From contig NZ_JAATJS010000001.1 in the NCBI RefSeq assembly GCF_011777495.1, positions 434,001 to 498,000 of the forward strand: a stretch of DNA of 64,000 bases, read 5' to 3'. The DNA comes from Microvirga terricola. GTDB lineage: Bacteria > Pseudomonadota > Alphaproteobacteria > Rhizobiales > Beijerinckiaceae. Shown here piece by piece: positions 17,530 to 25,158 of the stretch (positions within the stretch are counted from its first letter, which is position 1; the number at the start of each line of letters is the position of its first letter). A program made the position numbers and the translations under genes. The notes beneath the pieces are model-generated. The model was not told where the DNA came from. It made no database searches and saw only the letters and a list, made by a program, of their open reading frames with translations.

Positions 17530-17532
17530 GGC

Positions 17533-17838
17533 CTATCCCTTCGGCGTGGGGCGAGCGACTACGGGATGCGGGCGGCCGTTGGTCACATCCATGCCGAGCG
17601 CCGTCAGGGTGGCGCAAATCAGTTCGCCCGATGGCAGCGGCATGCGCTCCAGGGTCACGAGCTGGTGTTGCTCCAGAAGAACGAGATCGGCCTCGATCGT
17701 GTCGCGGTAAACGCGGTGCGCAACAGCCGACAGTGCGGTCGTCAGGACGCTGGCGTTGAGCGAATAACCATCCGCTTCGGACAGGAAGCGGAGGAGTGCA
17801 AGCCGGCGATCCTTCGCCAGCACATCCACAAGGCTCAT
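17533..17838 (-). CDS. Small phage protein of the VpaChn25_0724 type (Mu gp26 position)
   Basis: 101-residue protein with a winged-helix-like pattern: RLALLRFLSEADGYSLNASVL, then HRVYRDTIEADLVLLEQHQL and a turn before LERMPLPSGELICATLT. Proteins of this kind sit in the gp26 slot of many Mu-like phages between DUF2730 and the small terminase. The DNA-binding look is suggestive only; function unknown. Its start overlaps the upstream gene by 4 bp. Confidence 0.7.
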   Translation of the reverse strand: MSLVDVLAKDRRLALLRFLSEADGYSLNASVLTTALSAVAHRVYRDTIEADLVLLEQHQLVTLERMPLPSGELICATLTALGMDVTNGRPHPVVARPTPKG

Positions 17839-18230
17839 CGGTTGGCCTCTTTCAGCTGGTTTTCAAGGATAAGGGTTAGGGTATGGTCGACCTTGCCGAC
17901 CATCTTTTCGACGCCGCGTACGGTTTCGGTCGTCACCGCAACACCACGCTCCACGGCCCCGATACGCTCGGCCATGGCATGGAAGGTGTCGCGATCGGGA
18001 AGATTCTCAGTCAGGCTTTCCAGCTTCACAACACGGTTGCCGACACCACCGACGTCCTTCTTCACGCCCTCGATCTGCGCGGAAAGCTCTGCGGTTTGCC
18101 GCGCATGCTCCTCCTTCGTCGTGAACTTATCCCGGAGGTAAAGCATCGCTATGGCAAAGAGAAAGGTGGAGGCGACGCTGACCAACCACCACCATTCCTT
18201 GACTTGCTTGATCAGCGAGAAATCTTCCAT
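17835..18230 (-). CDS. DUF2730 membrane-anchored protein (Mu gp25-like)
   Basis: 131-residue protein with one N-terminal membrane segment (WWWLVSVASTFLFAIAMLYL, about 13-32), followed by a long coiled coil (HARQTAELSAQIEGVKKDVG to the C-terminus). This is the DUF2730 / Mu gp25 architecture; an o-spanin-like or lysis-linked role has been suggested for such proteins but is not proven. Start ATG 18230 overlaps the next upstream gene by 1 base. Confidence 0.75.
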   Translation of the reverse strand: MEDFSLIKQVKEWWWLVSVASTFLFAIAMLYLRDKFTTKEEHARQTAELSAQIEGVKKDVGGVGNRVVKLESLTENLPDRDTFHAMAERIGAVERGVAVTTETVRGVEKMVGKVDHTLTLILENQLKEANR

Positions 18231-18559
18231 CACCGAACCTGCTGCGGCTGTTCCGCGTTGAATTGTGCTTTGAGGAGCGTCGTCGCCGTTGTCGTCAGGA
18301 CGACCGCCGCGTGAATGTCGCCGGCGCACTCGCCGCGCAGGACATTCAGCGCCCAACGCAGCTCTTTCTCATCTTGAATAAAACCAAGCGCCGCCAGCTC
18401 GTTACGAGCGTGGATTGTAGCCGTGATGGCTTGCTGACTTCCTGGGCCGCCCGCCGTGCCGTCGAGAACGGAGCCGGCGGCGCGTAAGAGCGCCGCCGCC
18501 ACCTTCCGCCGATCGCAAGGCGCGCGCGCCGGAGCGGGTTCGGCGTTGAGTGCGATCAT
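18230..18559 (-). CDS. Hypothetical phage late protein
   Basis: 109 residues, Ala-rich and mainly helical (VAAALLRAAGSVLD, ELRWALNVLRGECAGDIHAA). I do not recognise a family. It sits between the membrane lysis candidate and DUF2730 with overlapping ends on both sides, so it is part of the lysis / pre-terminase group. No signal peptide or membrane segment is visible. Confidence 0.6.
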   Translation of the reverse strand: MIALNAEPAPARAPCDRRKVAAALLRAAGSVLDGTAGGPGSQQAITATIHARNELAALGFIQDEKELRWALNVLRGECAGDIHAAVVLTTTATTLLKAQFNAEQPQQVR

Positions 18560-19062
18560 CGGATCACCCCCTCACGCTCCCAACGGGCCACCAAACCCGC
18601 GAAGTCCGGCTCGCCGCCATTCGAGACAGGCAGACGAGCCCACAGCATTCGGGCGAGATCGACCTTGCCGAAGCCGTTCTTCTTCGCAAGCGCCGGAAAC
18701 TGCGTGAGGGCATACTGCAGGGCGTAGCTTAACCGCTCGTTCCCGATACTGACGGAGGTGTCGTGAGTGAGGTTGTTGACGACCCGGACACCATAGTCAG
18801 CGGCCTTGTCGAGCGACGCCATTAGGAGGTCCTTGAGTGCCTTGTTCCTGATCGTTCGCTGGATCGCGAAGCCGATCAGGCCGTAGATAGTCATGTAGAC
18901 GATCTGCGTGACATCGCTGATAGCGGGACCGACGCTCAGTCGATCTGCTCCCTCGGCCGCCAGGACCGGCGAGCCGAGGAACAGAATGCCGAAGCACAGA
19001 GCGAACGCTGCAAACGCTGCACATCGCGAGGTGATCGGCGAGAGGCTTGAGAAAATTCTCAT
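18556..19062 (-). CDS. Exported/membrane protein, holin candidate
   Basis: 168 residues. A signal-like or membrane segment spans about 13-36 (CAAFAAFALCFGILFLGSPV, with an Ala-Glu boundary after VLA), and a second hydrophobic segment lies at about 52-68 (QIVYMTIYGLIGFAIQ). The rest is soluble and helical, with LSYALQYALTQFPALAKK. Its position beside the endolysin suggests a holin or lysis regulator, but no family match is certain. ATG 19062 is used; a longer upstream frame lacks coding character. Confidence 0.6.
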   Translation of the reverse strand: MRIFSSLSPITSRCAAFAAFALCFGILFLGSPVLAAEGADRLSVGPAISDVTQIVYMTIYGLIGFAIQRTIRNKALKDLLMASLDKAADYGVRVVNNLTHDTSVSIGNERLSYALQYALTQFPALAKKNGFGKVDLARMLWARLPVSNGGEPDFAGLVARWEREGVIR

Positions 19063-19171
19063 TAAGTTCTCCGTGGGTTTTCTCAGTCTCCGGCGGGCGG
19101 CAGTGACGCGGTCCGGGTTGTGCCAGCGGCTGCGATACTGCGGGACGCGCGTGTGCGCCCGCCGAAGTCGG

Positions 19172-19726
19172 TTACGCGTCGCGGACGTCCTTCGGGACGG
19201 AGGCGGACGACGTGATCGGGAATGGAGCATTGTAGGGAGATGGGAGCTGCGCCTGCCCAGCCGGCCAGCGATAGCCAAGAACCCGCGAGCGCGGAAAGCC
19301 GGCGATGGACCAGCTGTCATTCTGGTTGCCACCGGCGAGGTAGATGTACTCGCCGCTCTCGCCGACATAGAAACCGACATGCCCGGAGGCTGGCCCTCGG
19401 CTCGACGATAGGACCGTGATGGCGCCGATCATAGGTCGATCGAGCGTCACGCAACTCTTGTGATAGAGAAAGGATCGCGCCATCGCTGAACGCGTGCCGA
19501 CAATGCTGTTTTCTTCGAGCATTGCGTTGGCACCGATCGCGCACCACGAAACGTCACTGTCATCACCCTTGATGTCGATCTTCGCGATCTTGCGATAGTT
19601 GAGGATGACGGCGTTGCTTCCCGGCCCCGGAAACTCAGCGACTCCCTGACGGATCTCGCGCAGAGCGCTCGTCAACCACACAGGGCGCGGGATGCGCTCA
19701 AGAAAAGCAAAACGGGCGGGAATCAT
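19172..19726 (-). CDS. Endolysin, TIGR02594 / NlpC-P60-like cysteine peptidase
   Basis: 184-residue peptidoglycan hydrolase. The TIGR02594 pattern is clear: DDSDVSWCAIGANAML with the catalytic Cys at about 62, GHVGFYVGESGEYIYLAGGN with the His at about 116, and a polar N/Q near 133. Mu itself uses an unrelated lysozyme, so this is a family replacement seen in many alphaproteobacterial phages. It is the first gene after late operator copy 3 and so the first product of the lysis operon. Confidence 0.85.
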   Translation of the reverse strand: MIPARFAFLERIPRPVWLTSALREIRQGVAEFPGPGSNAVILNYRKIAKIDIKGDDSDVSWCAIGANAMLEENSIVGTRSAMARSFLYHKSCVTLDRPMIGAITVLSSSRGPASGHVGFYVGESGEYIYLAGGNQNDSWSIAGFPRSRVLGYRWPAGQAQLPSPYNAPFPITSSASVPKDVRDA

Positions 19727-19788
19727 TGCAGCTCCGGCAGGTCATGTTCGAATGCTGATCCGAAGATGCCGGAGACATGCGTCTTATA

Positions 19789-19810
19789 TCATGCCATAGC
19801 GCTGTGGCTG
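19789..19810 (-). promoter_or_regulatory. Late-operon operator, copy 3 (upstream of endolysin)
   Basis: GCCATAGCGCTGTGGC (19793-19808, plus strand), palindromic at 7 of 8 pairs, immediately 3' of the activator stop and 63 bp before the endolysin start. On the minus strand it is followed by GATATAAGAC, which offers a possible -10 element (TATAAG). It is the equivalent of Mu Plys. The strongest of the three candidate promoters. Confidence 0.65.
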
Positions 19811-20176
19811 TCAGGTAGAGAAGAGATCGAGTTGAGATTGCGTCGCGTCGTTCTTGTCGAGGATGCGCCAGACATTCCCCTCGCTGGTTCCAGCGCGCTT
19901 CGCGATATATCGATAAGATAGATTTTGCGATTTGTATACGAGCACTCGCCACTCACGCGCAACAGGCACGGTGAGATAACCTCCGCCGTATTCAGTTGCG
20001 AGAGCCAACGCGGCTTCAGCGCCGACGATTGTCGTGATTTCCGCCTGTTCCGATATGCTTCTCGGCACGTAGATCCGCTGGCCGGCGAAGTGCTCGATGA
20101 AGGCGAGGATCTTCTCCTCACCGATCAGATCGATGAGGCGCTGAACCGCAGGAGGAGCTGCAGGGAGATCGGTCAT
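19811..20176 (-). CDS. mor: Mor/C-family transcriptional activator
   Basis: 121-residue activator of the Mor family. Its N-terminal dimerisation part includes IGEEKILAFIEHFAGQRIYV, and the C-terminal helix-turn-helix is SYRYIAKRAGTSEGNVWRIL (about 86-105). In Mu, Mor switches on the middle promoter and C the late promoters. Only one such gene is visible here, so it may do both jobs. ATG 20176 has GGAGG 7 bases upstream. It lies directly before late operator copy 3. Confidence 0.88.
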   Translation of the reverse strand: MTDLPAAPPAVQRLIDLIGEEKILAFIEHFAGQRIYVPRSISEQAEITTIVGAEAALALATEYGGGYLTVPVAREWRVLVYKSQNLSYRYIAKRAGTSEGNVWRILDKNDATQSQLDLFST

Positions 20177-20207
20177 CGCCAATCCTCCCTGTTGGTCTGT
20201 TGAAAGG

Positions 20208-20471
20208 CTAGATCGCTGGAATACAGCGGATCATCGTGCCGAGGAGTCGCTCCGTCTCTTCCACCGAGAGCGTGTCGGTCCGTTGCGGTTCGCCCGACCG
20301 CCGGTTTGAGGATGGTCCGTCCATGCGGTGAACGCTGATCAGCAGCGACATAGGCGAGCTGAAACCGCGATGTGTGCCGATCACGAACCGTGGAGACCTC
20401 ACGACCGATCCCTCCGGTCCTGCCTGCTCGGCCGACACATTGCGTCCATCTGAAAAATTCATCTTGTCCAT
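20208..20471 (-). CDS. Hypothetical small phage protein between gemA and mor
   Basis: 87 residues from ATG 20471 (MDKMNFSDGRNVSAEQ). No recognised family. It contains a moderately hydrophobic centre (FSSPMSLLISVHRM) and an acidic helix near the end (LSVEETERLLGTMIRC). The ribosome site is poor for either of the two closely spaced ATG codons. Placement in the middle operon supports it, but it could be non-coding leader of mor. Confidence 0.4.
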   Translation of the reverse strand: MDKMNFSDGRNVSAEQAGPEGSVVRSPRFVIGTHRGFSSPMSLLISVHRMDGPSSNRRSGEPQRTDTLSVEETERLLGTMIRCIPAI

Positions 20472-20626
20472 AGCCTTCGCTTCCGATCCCCCCAAAAACG
20501 GCCTGGTGCCGGGGGGCTAGTAACGCCGACCACAGGCGACGCGAGGTTATTCGTCCGCGCCCGAAGGCACGACTTATCTCCCTGCACCCCCCGACATGGA
20601 GAGACCGCTTCGACGGCGCGGAAACC

Positions 20627-20662
20627 GCTGTGGCTATACTTGTGCGGGTGTTACTAGCACCC
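20627..20662 (-). promoter_or_regulatory. Possible middle promoter region of the activator
   Basis: The 269-bp gap between gemA (ends 20741) and the small ORF ahead of mor holds two elements. One is a half copy of the late operator (GCTGTGGCT, 20627-20635). The other is a pseudo-palindrome GGGTGTTACTAGCACCC (20646-20662). On the minus strand TATAGC follows as a possible -10. An activator-dependent or autoregulated promoter is plausible; this is inference. Confidence 0.35.
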
Positions 20663-20740
20663 GAGGCCGATATATTCGCCAAAGGGTTGTGAGCGGAAGG
20701 CCGTGTCGCAACGGCACCGTGAGGCGATGTGAAAGCTTGG

Positions 20741-21193
20741 TTAATGCGGCAAAGCGGCTGCATGTCTCGCCTCCTTGGCGCGCGCGATCCAGCTCTTGAG
20801 AGCCTCCGCGACAGGCCGAGCATCATCAGCCGACAGGAACTCAGGGGCGTCGAAACCGCCGGGTTTCAGCGACTGCGTCTGGCGCTTGACGAAGGATCTG
20901 AGAGCCTTCTTGGAGCTGTCTGAGAGCGCCCCCAAGTCGCGCAACTCGTGCCATAGCGCATAGATGTGCCGGACATGGCGCGGAGCCTTCTCACGACGGC
21001 TATGCGCGACGGGCTCGATGAAGCCCATTCGCTTCAACTCGCCGGCGACCAGTTCGAGCTGCCCGATGCTGAGATCGCGACACGAGTCGTAGCCGCACGC
21101 GCGGCGGATAGTGTCGCGATACTCATCATCGGTCAGCTGCAGCTGCTTCTTGCCGACATGGATCTTCACGATGAGGGCTTGACGCGCGCTCAT
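20741..21193 (-). CDS. gemA: GemA / gp16 family regulatory protein
   Basis: 150-residue gp16 (DUF1018) protein. The family core is plain: ALIVKIHVGKKQLQLTDDEYRD, then RRACGYDSCRDLSIGQLELV and IYALWHELRDLGALSD. In Mu, GemA alters host gene expression and DNA supercoiling-linked functions and is co-transcribed with mor. ATG 21193 overlaps the upstream gene by 4 bp; an upstream Arg-rich extension is unlikely to be translated. Confidence 0.9.
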   Translation of the reverse strand: MSARQALIVKIHVGKKQLQLTDDEYRDTIRRACGYDSCRDLSIGQLELVAGELKRMGFIEPVAHSRREKAPRHVRHIYALWHELRDLGALSDSSKKALRSFVKRQTQSLKPGGFDAPEFLSADDARPVAEALKSWIARAKEARHAAALPH

Positions 21194-21531
21194 ACCTGCG
21201 GCTCCTCGGCGAGCTTGGCGCTGACGCTGGACGCGACGATAGCGAGAGGCAGCCAATGAGCGAACGGCTTTCCGCTATCTGCCTCTCGCCCCTCCGCCAT
21301 GGCGGCCGCGACGACGAGCACGATGCGCGGATTGAAACCGAGGTGTTTCGCAAACTTCAGGGCGTCATCAATCGAAGACGTGAGCGATGGGATCCCGAGG
21401 CAGAAGGGAAACGCCGGAATGCCGGACGGCGTTGTGATCCCGAACGCGAGAGTAAGGGTCTTGTCCAGTTCCCGATCCGGCCCTTGTGCATTCACCAGTT
21501 TTTCGAGCAGCGAGTTGAGGTCCGTGGTCAT
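21190..21531 (-). CDS. Phage ABA-sandwich-domain-like early protein
   Basis: 113-residue protein. The opening LNSLLEKLVNAQGPDRELDK and the later SSIDDALKFAKHLGFNPRI with a helical C-terminus match the general plan of phage ABA sandwich domain proteins, common unknown-function proteins of temperate phages. ATG 21531 is used. It sits at the end of the small early gene block just before gemA. Confidence 0.6.
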   Translation of the reverse strand: MTTDLNSLLEKLVNAQGPDRELDKTLTLAFGITTPSGIPAFPFCLGIPSLTSSIDDALKFAKHLGFNPRIVLVVAAAMAEGREADSGKPFAHWLPLAIVASSVSAKLAEEPQV

Positions 21532-21532
21532 G

Positions 21533-21739
21533 TCACTCGCTCCCGATGCGCGAAACGCGGACATCGCGGACTGCGCGAACAACGGCGATAGGTAGGGCTA
21601 TTGCGGCAACGACCCAGTTCCACGGGAACCACCACACGAGCCTCGGCGGCGGACTAAGGCGACGGCCACCGACATAGAGCGCGATTGGATGATCGTCCCG
21701 CAACAGGCTGCCAAATCGACCGAACCGATACATGCTCAT
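21533..21739 (-). CDS. Small single-pass membrane protein
   Basis: 68 residues. One membrane segment (WWFPWNWVVAAIALPIAVVR, about 37-56) is flanked by basic residues; the N-terminal part is soluble and Arg-rich. No family recognised. ATG 21739 overlaps the stop of the upstream gene by 4 bp, indicating coupled translation, which supports it as real. Confidence 0.55.
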   Translation of the reverse strand: MSMYRFGRFGSLLRDDHPIALYVGGRRLSPPPRLVWWFPWNWVVAAIALPIAVVRAVRDVRVSRIGSE

Positions 21740-22122
21740 CACTTGCCTCCCTGCAGGCGTTCGAGAGCAGCGCTGACCGGCACGTTGATGCCGATGTTTC
21801 GAGCAATCATCGGGTCGTAGAGACGTTGAAGAGCCGCGATGGCCTGCGCTCTGGCCTCCTGGAAAGTGATAGCGGCGTCTGCGACGTCTCCACCCGACAC
21901 GGCGGCGCGCACGGTCGCATCGCCCGCCGCGACGAGAGTAGCGAGAGCGGTGGCAAGGCACGGGCTGGCGGCCCAAAAGCGGCTAACGGCCTGATAGTTC
22001 GGCGTCATGCCGAGGTTTTCGAACCGGGTGTATCCGAGCCGTTCGCCGGTCGCGGCCTTGACCATGCCTTCACGATTGGCCTCCCACGGGCCTTCGAAGG
22101 GTAGCTTGATCATGACTTTCAT
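21739..22122 (-). CDS. Hypothetical early phage protein
   Basis: 127 residues, unknown family. It begins MKVMIKLPFEGPWEANREG and ends in a helical Ala-rich part (ITFQEARAQAIAALQRLYDP). A hydrophobic Ala-rich stretch (CLATALATLVAAGDATVRAA) is probably a buried helix. It overlaps the upstream gene by 1 base and the downstream membrane protein by 1 base. Confidence 0.6.
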   Translation of the reverse strand: MKVMIKLPFEGPWEANREGMVKAATGERLGYTRFENLGMTPNYQAVSRFWAASPCLATALATLVAAGDATVRAAVSGGDVADAAITFQEARAQAIAALQRLYDPMIARNIGINVPVSAALERLQGGK

Positions 22123-22433
22123 TACGCTGCCTCCACGTACCTATCGGCCGTGAGTGCGAGCCGCGCTCTCGCACGGGCACGTCGTTGCTCCAGGCGCTGC
22201 TCAGCCTGCTGGCGGAAGCTGATAACGGCATCGACGGCTTTGAGATCGCTTTCAGCCTCGGGGACGCCTGGGACCAGCAGAGTGACGTTGTCGTAGGCGT
22301 ACCGTGCTAAGACACCGACGATTGCGCGGACTTCAGCTTCTGTTCCTTGTAGAAGTGGAAGCGAGTTAGGTGGAGTGCCGCTGCCGAACTCGATCTGGCC
22401 GGACCTCCAACAAAAAGCGACGGTTTCTTTCAT
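22122..22433 (-). CDS. Hypothetical early phage protein with basic C-terminal helix
   Basis: 103 residues, not recognised. A beta-rich N-terminal part is followed by a long basic helix (FRQQAEQRLEQRRARARARL, about 73-92), so nucleic-acid contact or oligomerisation is possible. The ends overlap both neighbours, which marks it as part of a translationally coupled early operon. Confidence 0.58.
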   Translation of the reverse strand: MKETVAFCWRSGQIEFGSGTPPNSLPLLQGTEAEVRAIVGVLARYAYDNVTLLVPGVPEAESDLKAVDAVISFRQQAEQRLEQRRARARARLALTADRYVEAA

Positions 22434-22693
22434 AGCGGCACCGGAGTGGAAAGGCGGTCGATGATGCTACGGCGCTGCTCAAGCAGACGCGCGCAGTGGG
22501 CTTCAATCGCGGGGCCGCCATACTTGGTGGCGACCTCATGGGCATGGGTGAGGATCATTGCCAGCGCCTCGTCTTTGACGAAGCTGCGCATCTCGGGCGC
22601 GATCTCGGAAAGGCGGACAACTTCCTCAAGGCTGGGAGCGTCAGCGGAGAATGGCGCAAGGTTCTGTTTGTGCCGTTTGAGGGAGGCTCGCAT
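22430..22693 (-). CDS. Hypothetical early phage protein
   Basis: 87 residues, mostly helical (SLEEVVRLSEIAPEMRSFVK, ALAMILTHAHEVATKYGGPA). No family recognised and no membrane segment. Four-base overlap with the downstream gene and one-base overlap with the upstream gene. ATG 22693. Confidence 0.58.
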   Translation of the reverse strand: MRASLKRHKQNLAPFSADAPSLEEVVRLSEIAPEMRSFVKDEALAMILTHAHEVATKYGGPAIEAHCARLLEQRRSIIDRLSTPVPL

Positions 22694-22953
22694 TAAAACT
22701 CTCCCTCTTCCTGCTCGCGCTGATAGTCGGCGATCTCGGCGTCCGTCATAAAGCGCCAGTCGCCCACAAACTCGAAGACCTCTTTCGATGCTGGTTTGAG
22801 GGCGCGAATGAGGTCCGCAGGGGAGAGTTCTCCCCGGTCCATATCCGGGACAACGGGGAGATTGCTGATCGCAAGCGAGATGCCTTCCCCGTCCGCTCCG
22901 ATAAGATAGATGGTGATGGTTGCCTTGACGCCCTGAGGCAGACGCACTGTCAT
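22693..22953 (-). CDS. Hypothetical early phage protein
   Basis: 86 residues from ATG 22953 (MTVRLPQGVKATITIYLIGA). The N-terminal half is beta-rich, the C-terminal part acidic (ADYQREQEEGEF). No match known to me. A longer upstream frame exists but overlaps the DUF3164 gene and lacks coding character. Confidence 0.58.
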   Translation of the reverse strand: MTVRLPQGVKATITIYLIGADGEGISLAISNLPVVPDMDRGELSPADLIRALKPASKEVFEFVGDWRFMTDAEIADYQREQEEGEF

Positions 22954-22964
22954 CGCTTCCTCCC

Positions 22965-23642
22965 TCACGCGGAAGCCAGATCGACCGTCACGGCCTTCCA
23001 GCCATCGGTCGCACTGCTGCGCTTGTAAAAGCGCACGTACTCCTTCGAGCCGACGACACGAATGGCGTCGCCGATGGCCGTCATGGCCTGCTGCCAGCGC
23101 TCGTCCTCGATCTGAACGCGGCGAAGCTGGAAGATCGCGGTGCGGTTGATCTTTCCTTCCCGGTCGACCTGGAAGGCGTGGTTCACGAGTGCACGGATCT
23201 CGTCGCGGGATCCTTCGGACCAACTGGCGATGCACTCGTCGATGAGGCTCTTCGCCGCCTGCAGCTCCGGGCCGAAGGTCAGTTGATCGGCAACAGCAAC
23301 CTGTACCTTCAAGGTGCCGTCGATGCTCATCAGGGTGACGTTCCCTTTGCTGCCACCGAGCTTCGCGCCGTACTTATCCGCGATGAGATCAAGGGTCGTG
23401 TTGACGTCGTCAAACGTGTGACCCTTGAAACGAGCGACTTGGGCCGAGATATCATCGGCATAACCCACGATCTTCCGCACGACGTCGTCGACAAGCCTGT
23501 CCTTCGCAGGAACTAGGTTTTCGGGGATGAGGCATCCCTTGGCATCGCGATAGTATCGGTCACTTCCGACGACTTCCACGCCGCTCGAAGTGACGACCGG
23601 AGGCTCGGTGGTGGACATCGTTTCAGGCTGTTGCATTGTCAT
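22965..23642 (-). CDS. DUF3164 family protein
   Basis: 225-residue DUF3164 protein, a regular member of the early region of Mu-like phages. The core includes DRYYRDAKGCLIPENLVPAKDRL near residues 28-50, then KGNVTLMSIDGTLKVQVAVAD and a C-terminal SKEYVRFYKRSSATDGWKAV. Its function is not established. It overlaps the upstream gene by 20 bases. Confidence 0.82.
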   Translation of the reverse strand: MTMQQPETMSTTEPPVVTSSGVEVVGSDRYYRDAKGCLIPENLVPAKDRLVDDVVRKIVGYADDISAQVARFKGHTFDDVNTTLDLIADKYGAKLGGSKGNVTLMSIDGTLKVQVAVADQLTFGPELQAAKSLIDECIASWSEGSRDEIRALVNHAFQVDREGKINRTAIFQLRRVQIEDERWQQAMTAIGDAIRVVGSKEYVRFYKRSSATDGWKAVTVDLASA

Positions 23643-23820
23643 CGTCCTTTGATGTTGATGGATCGTTGAGATCCGCGGCGCAGAGGTTCGTGAGGAGGGT
23701 GGCGATCGAGAGGATCTCGATCACCGAAGCGGTCGTCGCCGCGTGGCGACCACCGGCTGCGATGCGCTCTGCAACGGCGAGCGCACCGTCGATGGTGAGG
23801 AGCTGCAGAGGCTCGATCAT
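23623..23820 (-). CDS. Hypothetical small early phage protein
   Basis: 65 residues with a hydrophobic helical centre (ATTASVIEILSIATLLTNLC, about 28-47) and an acidic C-terminus. No family recognised. Overlaps the upstream gene by 4 bases and DUF3164 by 20, consistent with a real coupled gene. Confidence 0.5.
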   Translation of the reverse strand: MIEPLQLLTIDGALAVAERIAAGGRHAATTASVIEILSIATLLTNLCAADLNDPSTSKDDDNATA

Positions 23821-24152
23821 GCGGCATCGCCTCCGTGCGTCGCGCCACGGGGCGCGAGATCAGGAAGCCGGAAGATATTCGTCCCCGGTTCGCGGAGGAC
23901 ATCGAGAACAAGTTCGCGGCGAGCGGCGGTCGAGCGCCGCCCTTCCATGACCGTCCGGTCACCGTCCTGGTAGCCATGCGCCGCCGCATGGCGCTCCATG
24001 ACCTCGACGAAGCCGTGCAAGTCGTTCAGCCCATCAGCGAACGCAGAACACAGTTCACCATCGAGGTGAATGCCGGAGTCGACATGCGTGGCGAACAGCT
24101 CCTGCAGATCGGACACGAAGTCGGAATAGGTCCGTATGTCGGGCGTGATCAT
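23817..24152 (-). CDS. Hypothetical early phage protein
   Basis: 111 residues from ATG 24152 (MITPDIRTYSDFVSDLQELF). The N-terminal half is helical and acidic, with a His-containing segment (FVEVMERHAAAHGYQDG). Not recognised. It starts 7 bp after the transposition ATPase gene, so it belongs to the same transcript. Confidence 0.55.
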   Translation of the reverse strand: MITPDIRTYSDFVSDLQELFATHVDSGIHLDGELCSAFADGLNDLHGFVEVMERHAAAHGYQDGDRTVMEGRRSTAARRELVLDVLREPGTNIFRLPDLAPRGATHGGDAA

Positions 24153-24159
24153 GGTGACC

Positions 24160-25128
24160 TCACGCCGCTGTATCGAGAGGATCGGATCCGCGCTGCTTCC
24201 AGGCAGCACGTATGTGGCGTTCGCTCAGGGTCTCGTTACTTCCGATCGCCACCATGTGCGCAAGGCGAATGGTTTTGGCCACGCCGCGCAACGCTCCCGG
24301 TTTGCGGCCGATGACGCGCAAGAGGTTGATCTCGTTTTCACTCGTTACGCCCCAAGCTCGTGCGAGAGAAACGACATCCTCATCCAATGGACGGTCCTGG
24401 CTCATCTTCATGCCGACACGGGAGAAGAGTTGCGCGAATTCAGCCTTGGCCGCGCCACCAGCAAGGCGCGAGTAAACCGTCTGATTTCCGGAAAGAACGA
24501 GGCCGCACTTGGCGAGATCGTGGATGGTGCGCAGCTGCTCAAGCGTGGCGGTCGGCAAGTGTTGCGCCTCGTCTACAACGAGGAGCGCCTTCATCGTTTT
24601 CAAGCGGTTCTGGATCGCGCGGGACAGGCGCACCGGCGATCGCTCGACCACCCCGATCGCTTCGGCAAGGTCCATCAGGAGGGCGTGAGACGACTTCGCG
24701 ACCGGCTCGGCCGTGACGACGAAGACGTTCGGCGCGCGCTGCCTGTAAGATTCGATCGTGGTGGTTTTGCCGATGCCGGCACCGCCGGAGATGACACCGA
24801 AGTCAGGCGCGTGATGGCAGAACGACAGCAGCGCCAGGATTTTTTCGGCTGTCGGCGTTGTCTGAAAACCCGGTTCCGTGGGCAAAATTGCGGACGTTTG
24901 TGCGCGTTCGTTTCGCGCCTGAAGCCACTTCTCGACGGCAGTGGCGATCCTGTCATTGTCGCCGGCATATGTGCCGTTTAGCCAGCTCGTGAAGGTGCCG
25001 TAAGGAATACCCGTCTCAGGCGCGATGACCGAAAGCTTGAGACCCTCCTTTTCAGAGATGGACCGCACCTGACTGCGCAGGTTGTCCATGTCTTCGACGG
25101 CCCAGGATTTCTTCGTTTCGTTGTTCAT
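24160..25128 (-). CDS. B: Transposition target-capture ATPase (Mu B)
   Basis: 322-residue AAA+ ATPase. A helix-turn-helix lies at about 27-52 (LKLSVIAPETGIPYGTFTSW). Walker A is GGAGIGKT at 115-122, and Walker B is ALLVVDEAQHL at about 183-193. MuB binds target DNA as ATP filaments, delivers it to the transposase and gives immunity around the element. It follows transposase A by 30 bp, as in Mu. Confidence 0.93.
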   Translation of the reverse strand: MNNETKKSWAVEDMDNLRSQVRSISEKEGLKLSVIAPETGIPYGTFTSWLNGTYAGDNDRIATAVEKWLQARNERAQTSAILPTEPGFQTTPTAEKILALLSFCHHAPDFGVISGGAGIGKTTTIESYRQRAPNVFVVTAEPVAKSSHALLMDLAEAIGVVERSPVRLSRAIQNRLKTMKALLVVDEAQHLPTATLEQLRTIHDLAKCGLVLSGNQTVYSRLAGGAAKAEFAQLFSRVGMKMSQDRPLDEDVVSLARAWGVTSENEINLLRVIGRKPGALRGVAKTIRLAHMVAIGSNETLSERHIRAAWKQRGSDPLDTAA

Positions 25129-25158
25129 GTTGTGACCTTTTTGGTTGTGACGACGGGC

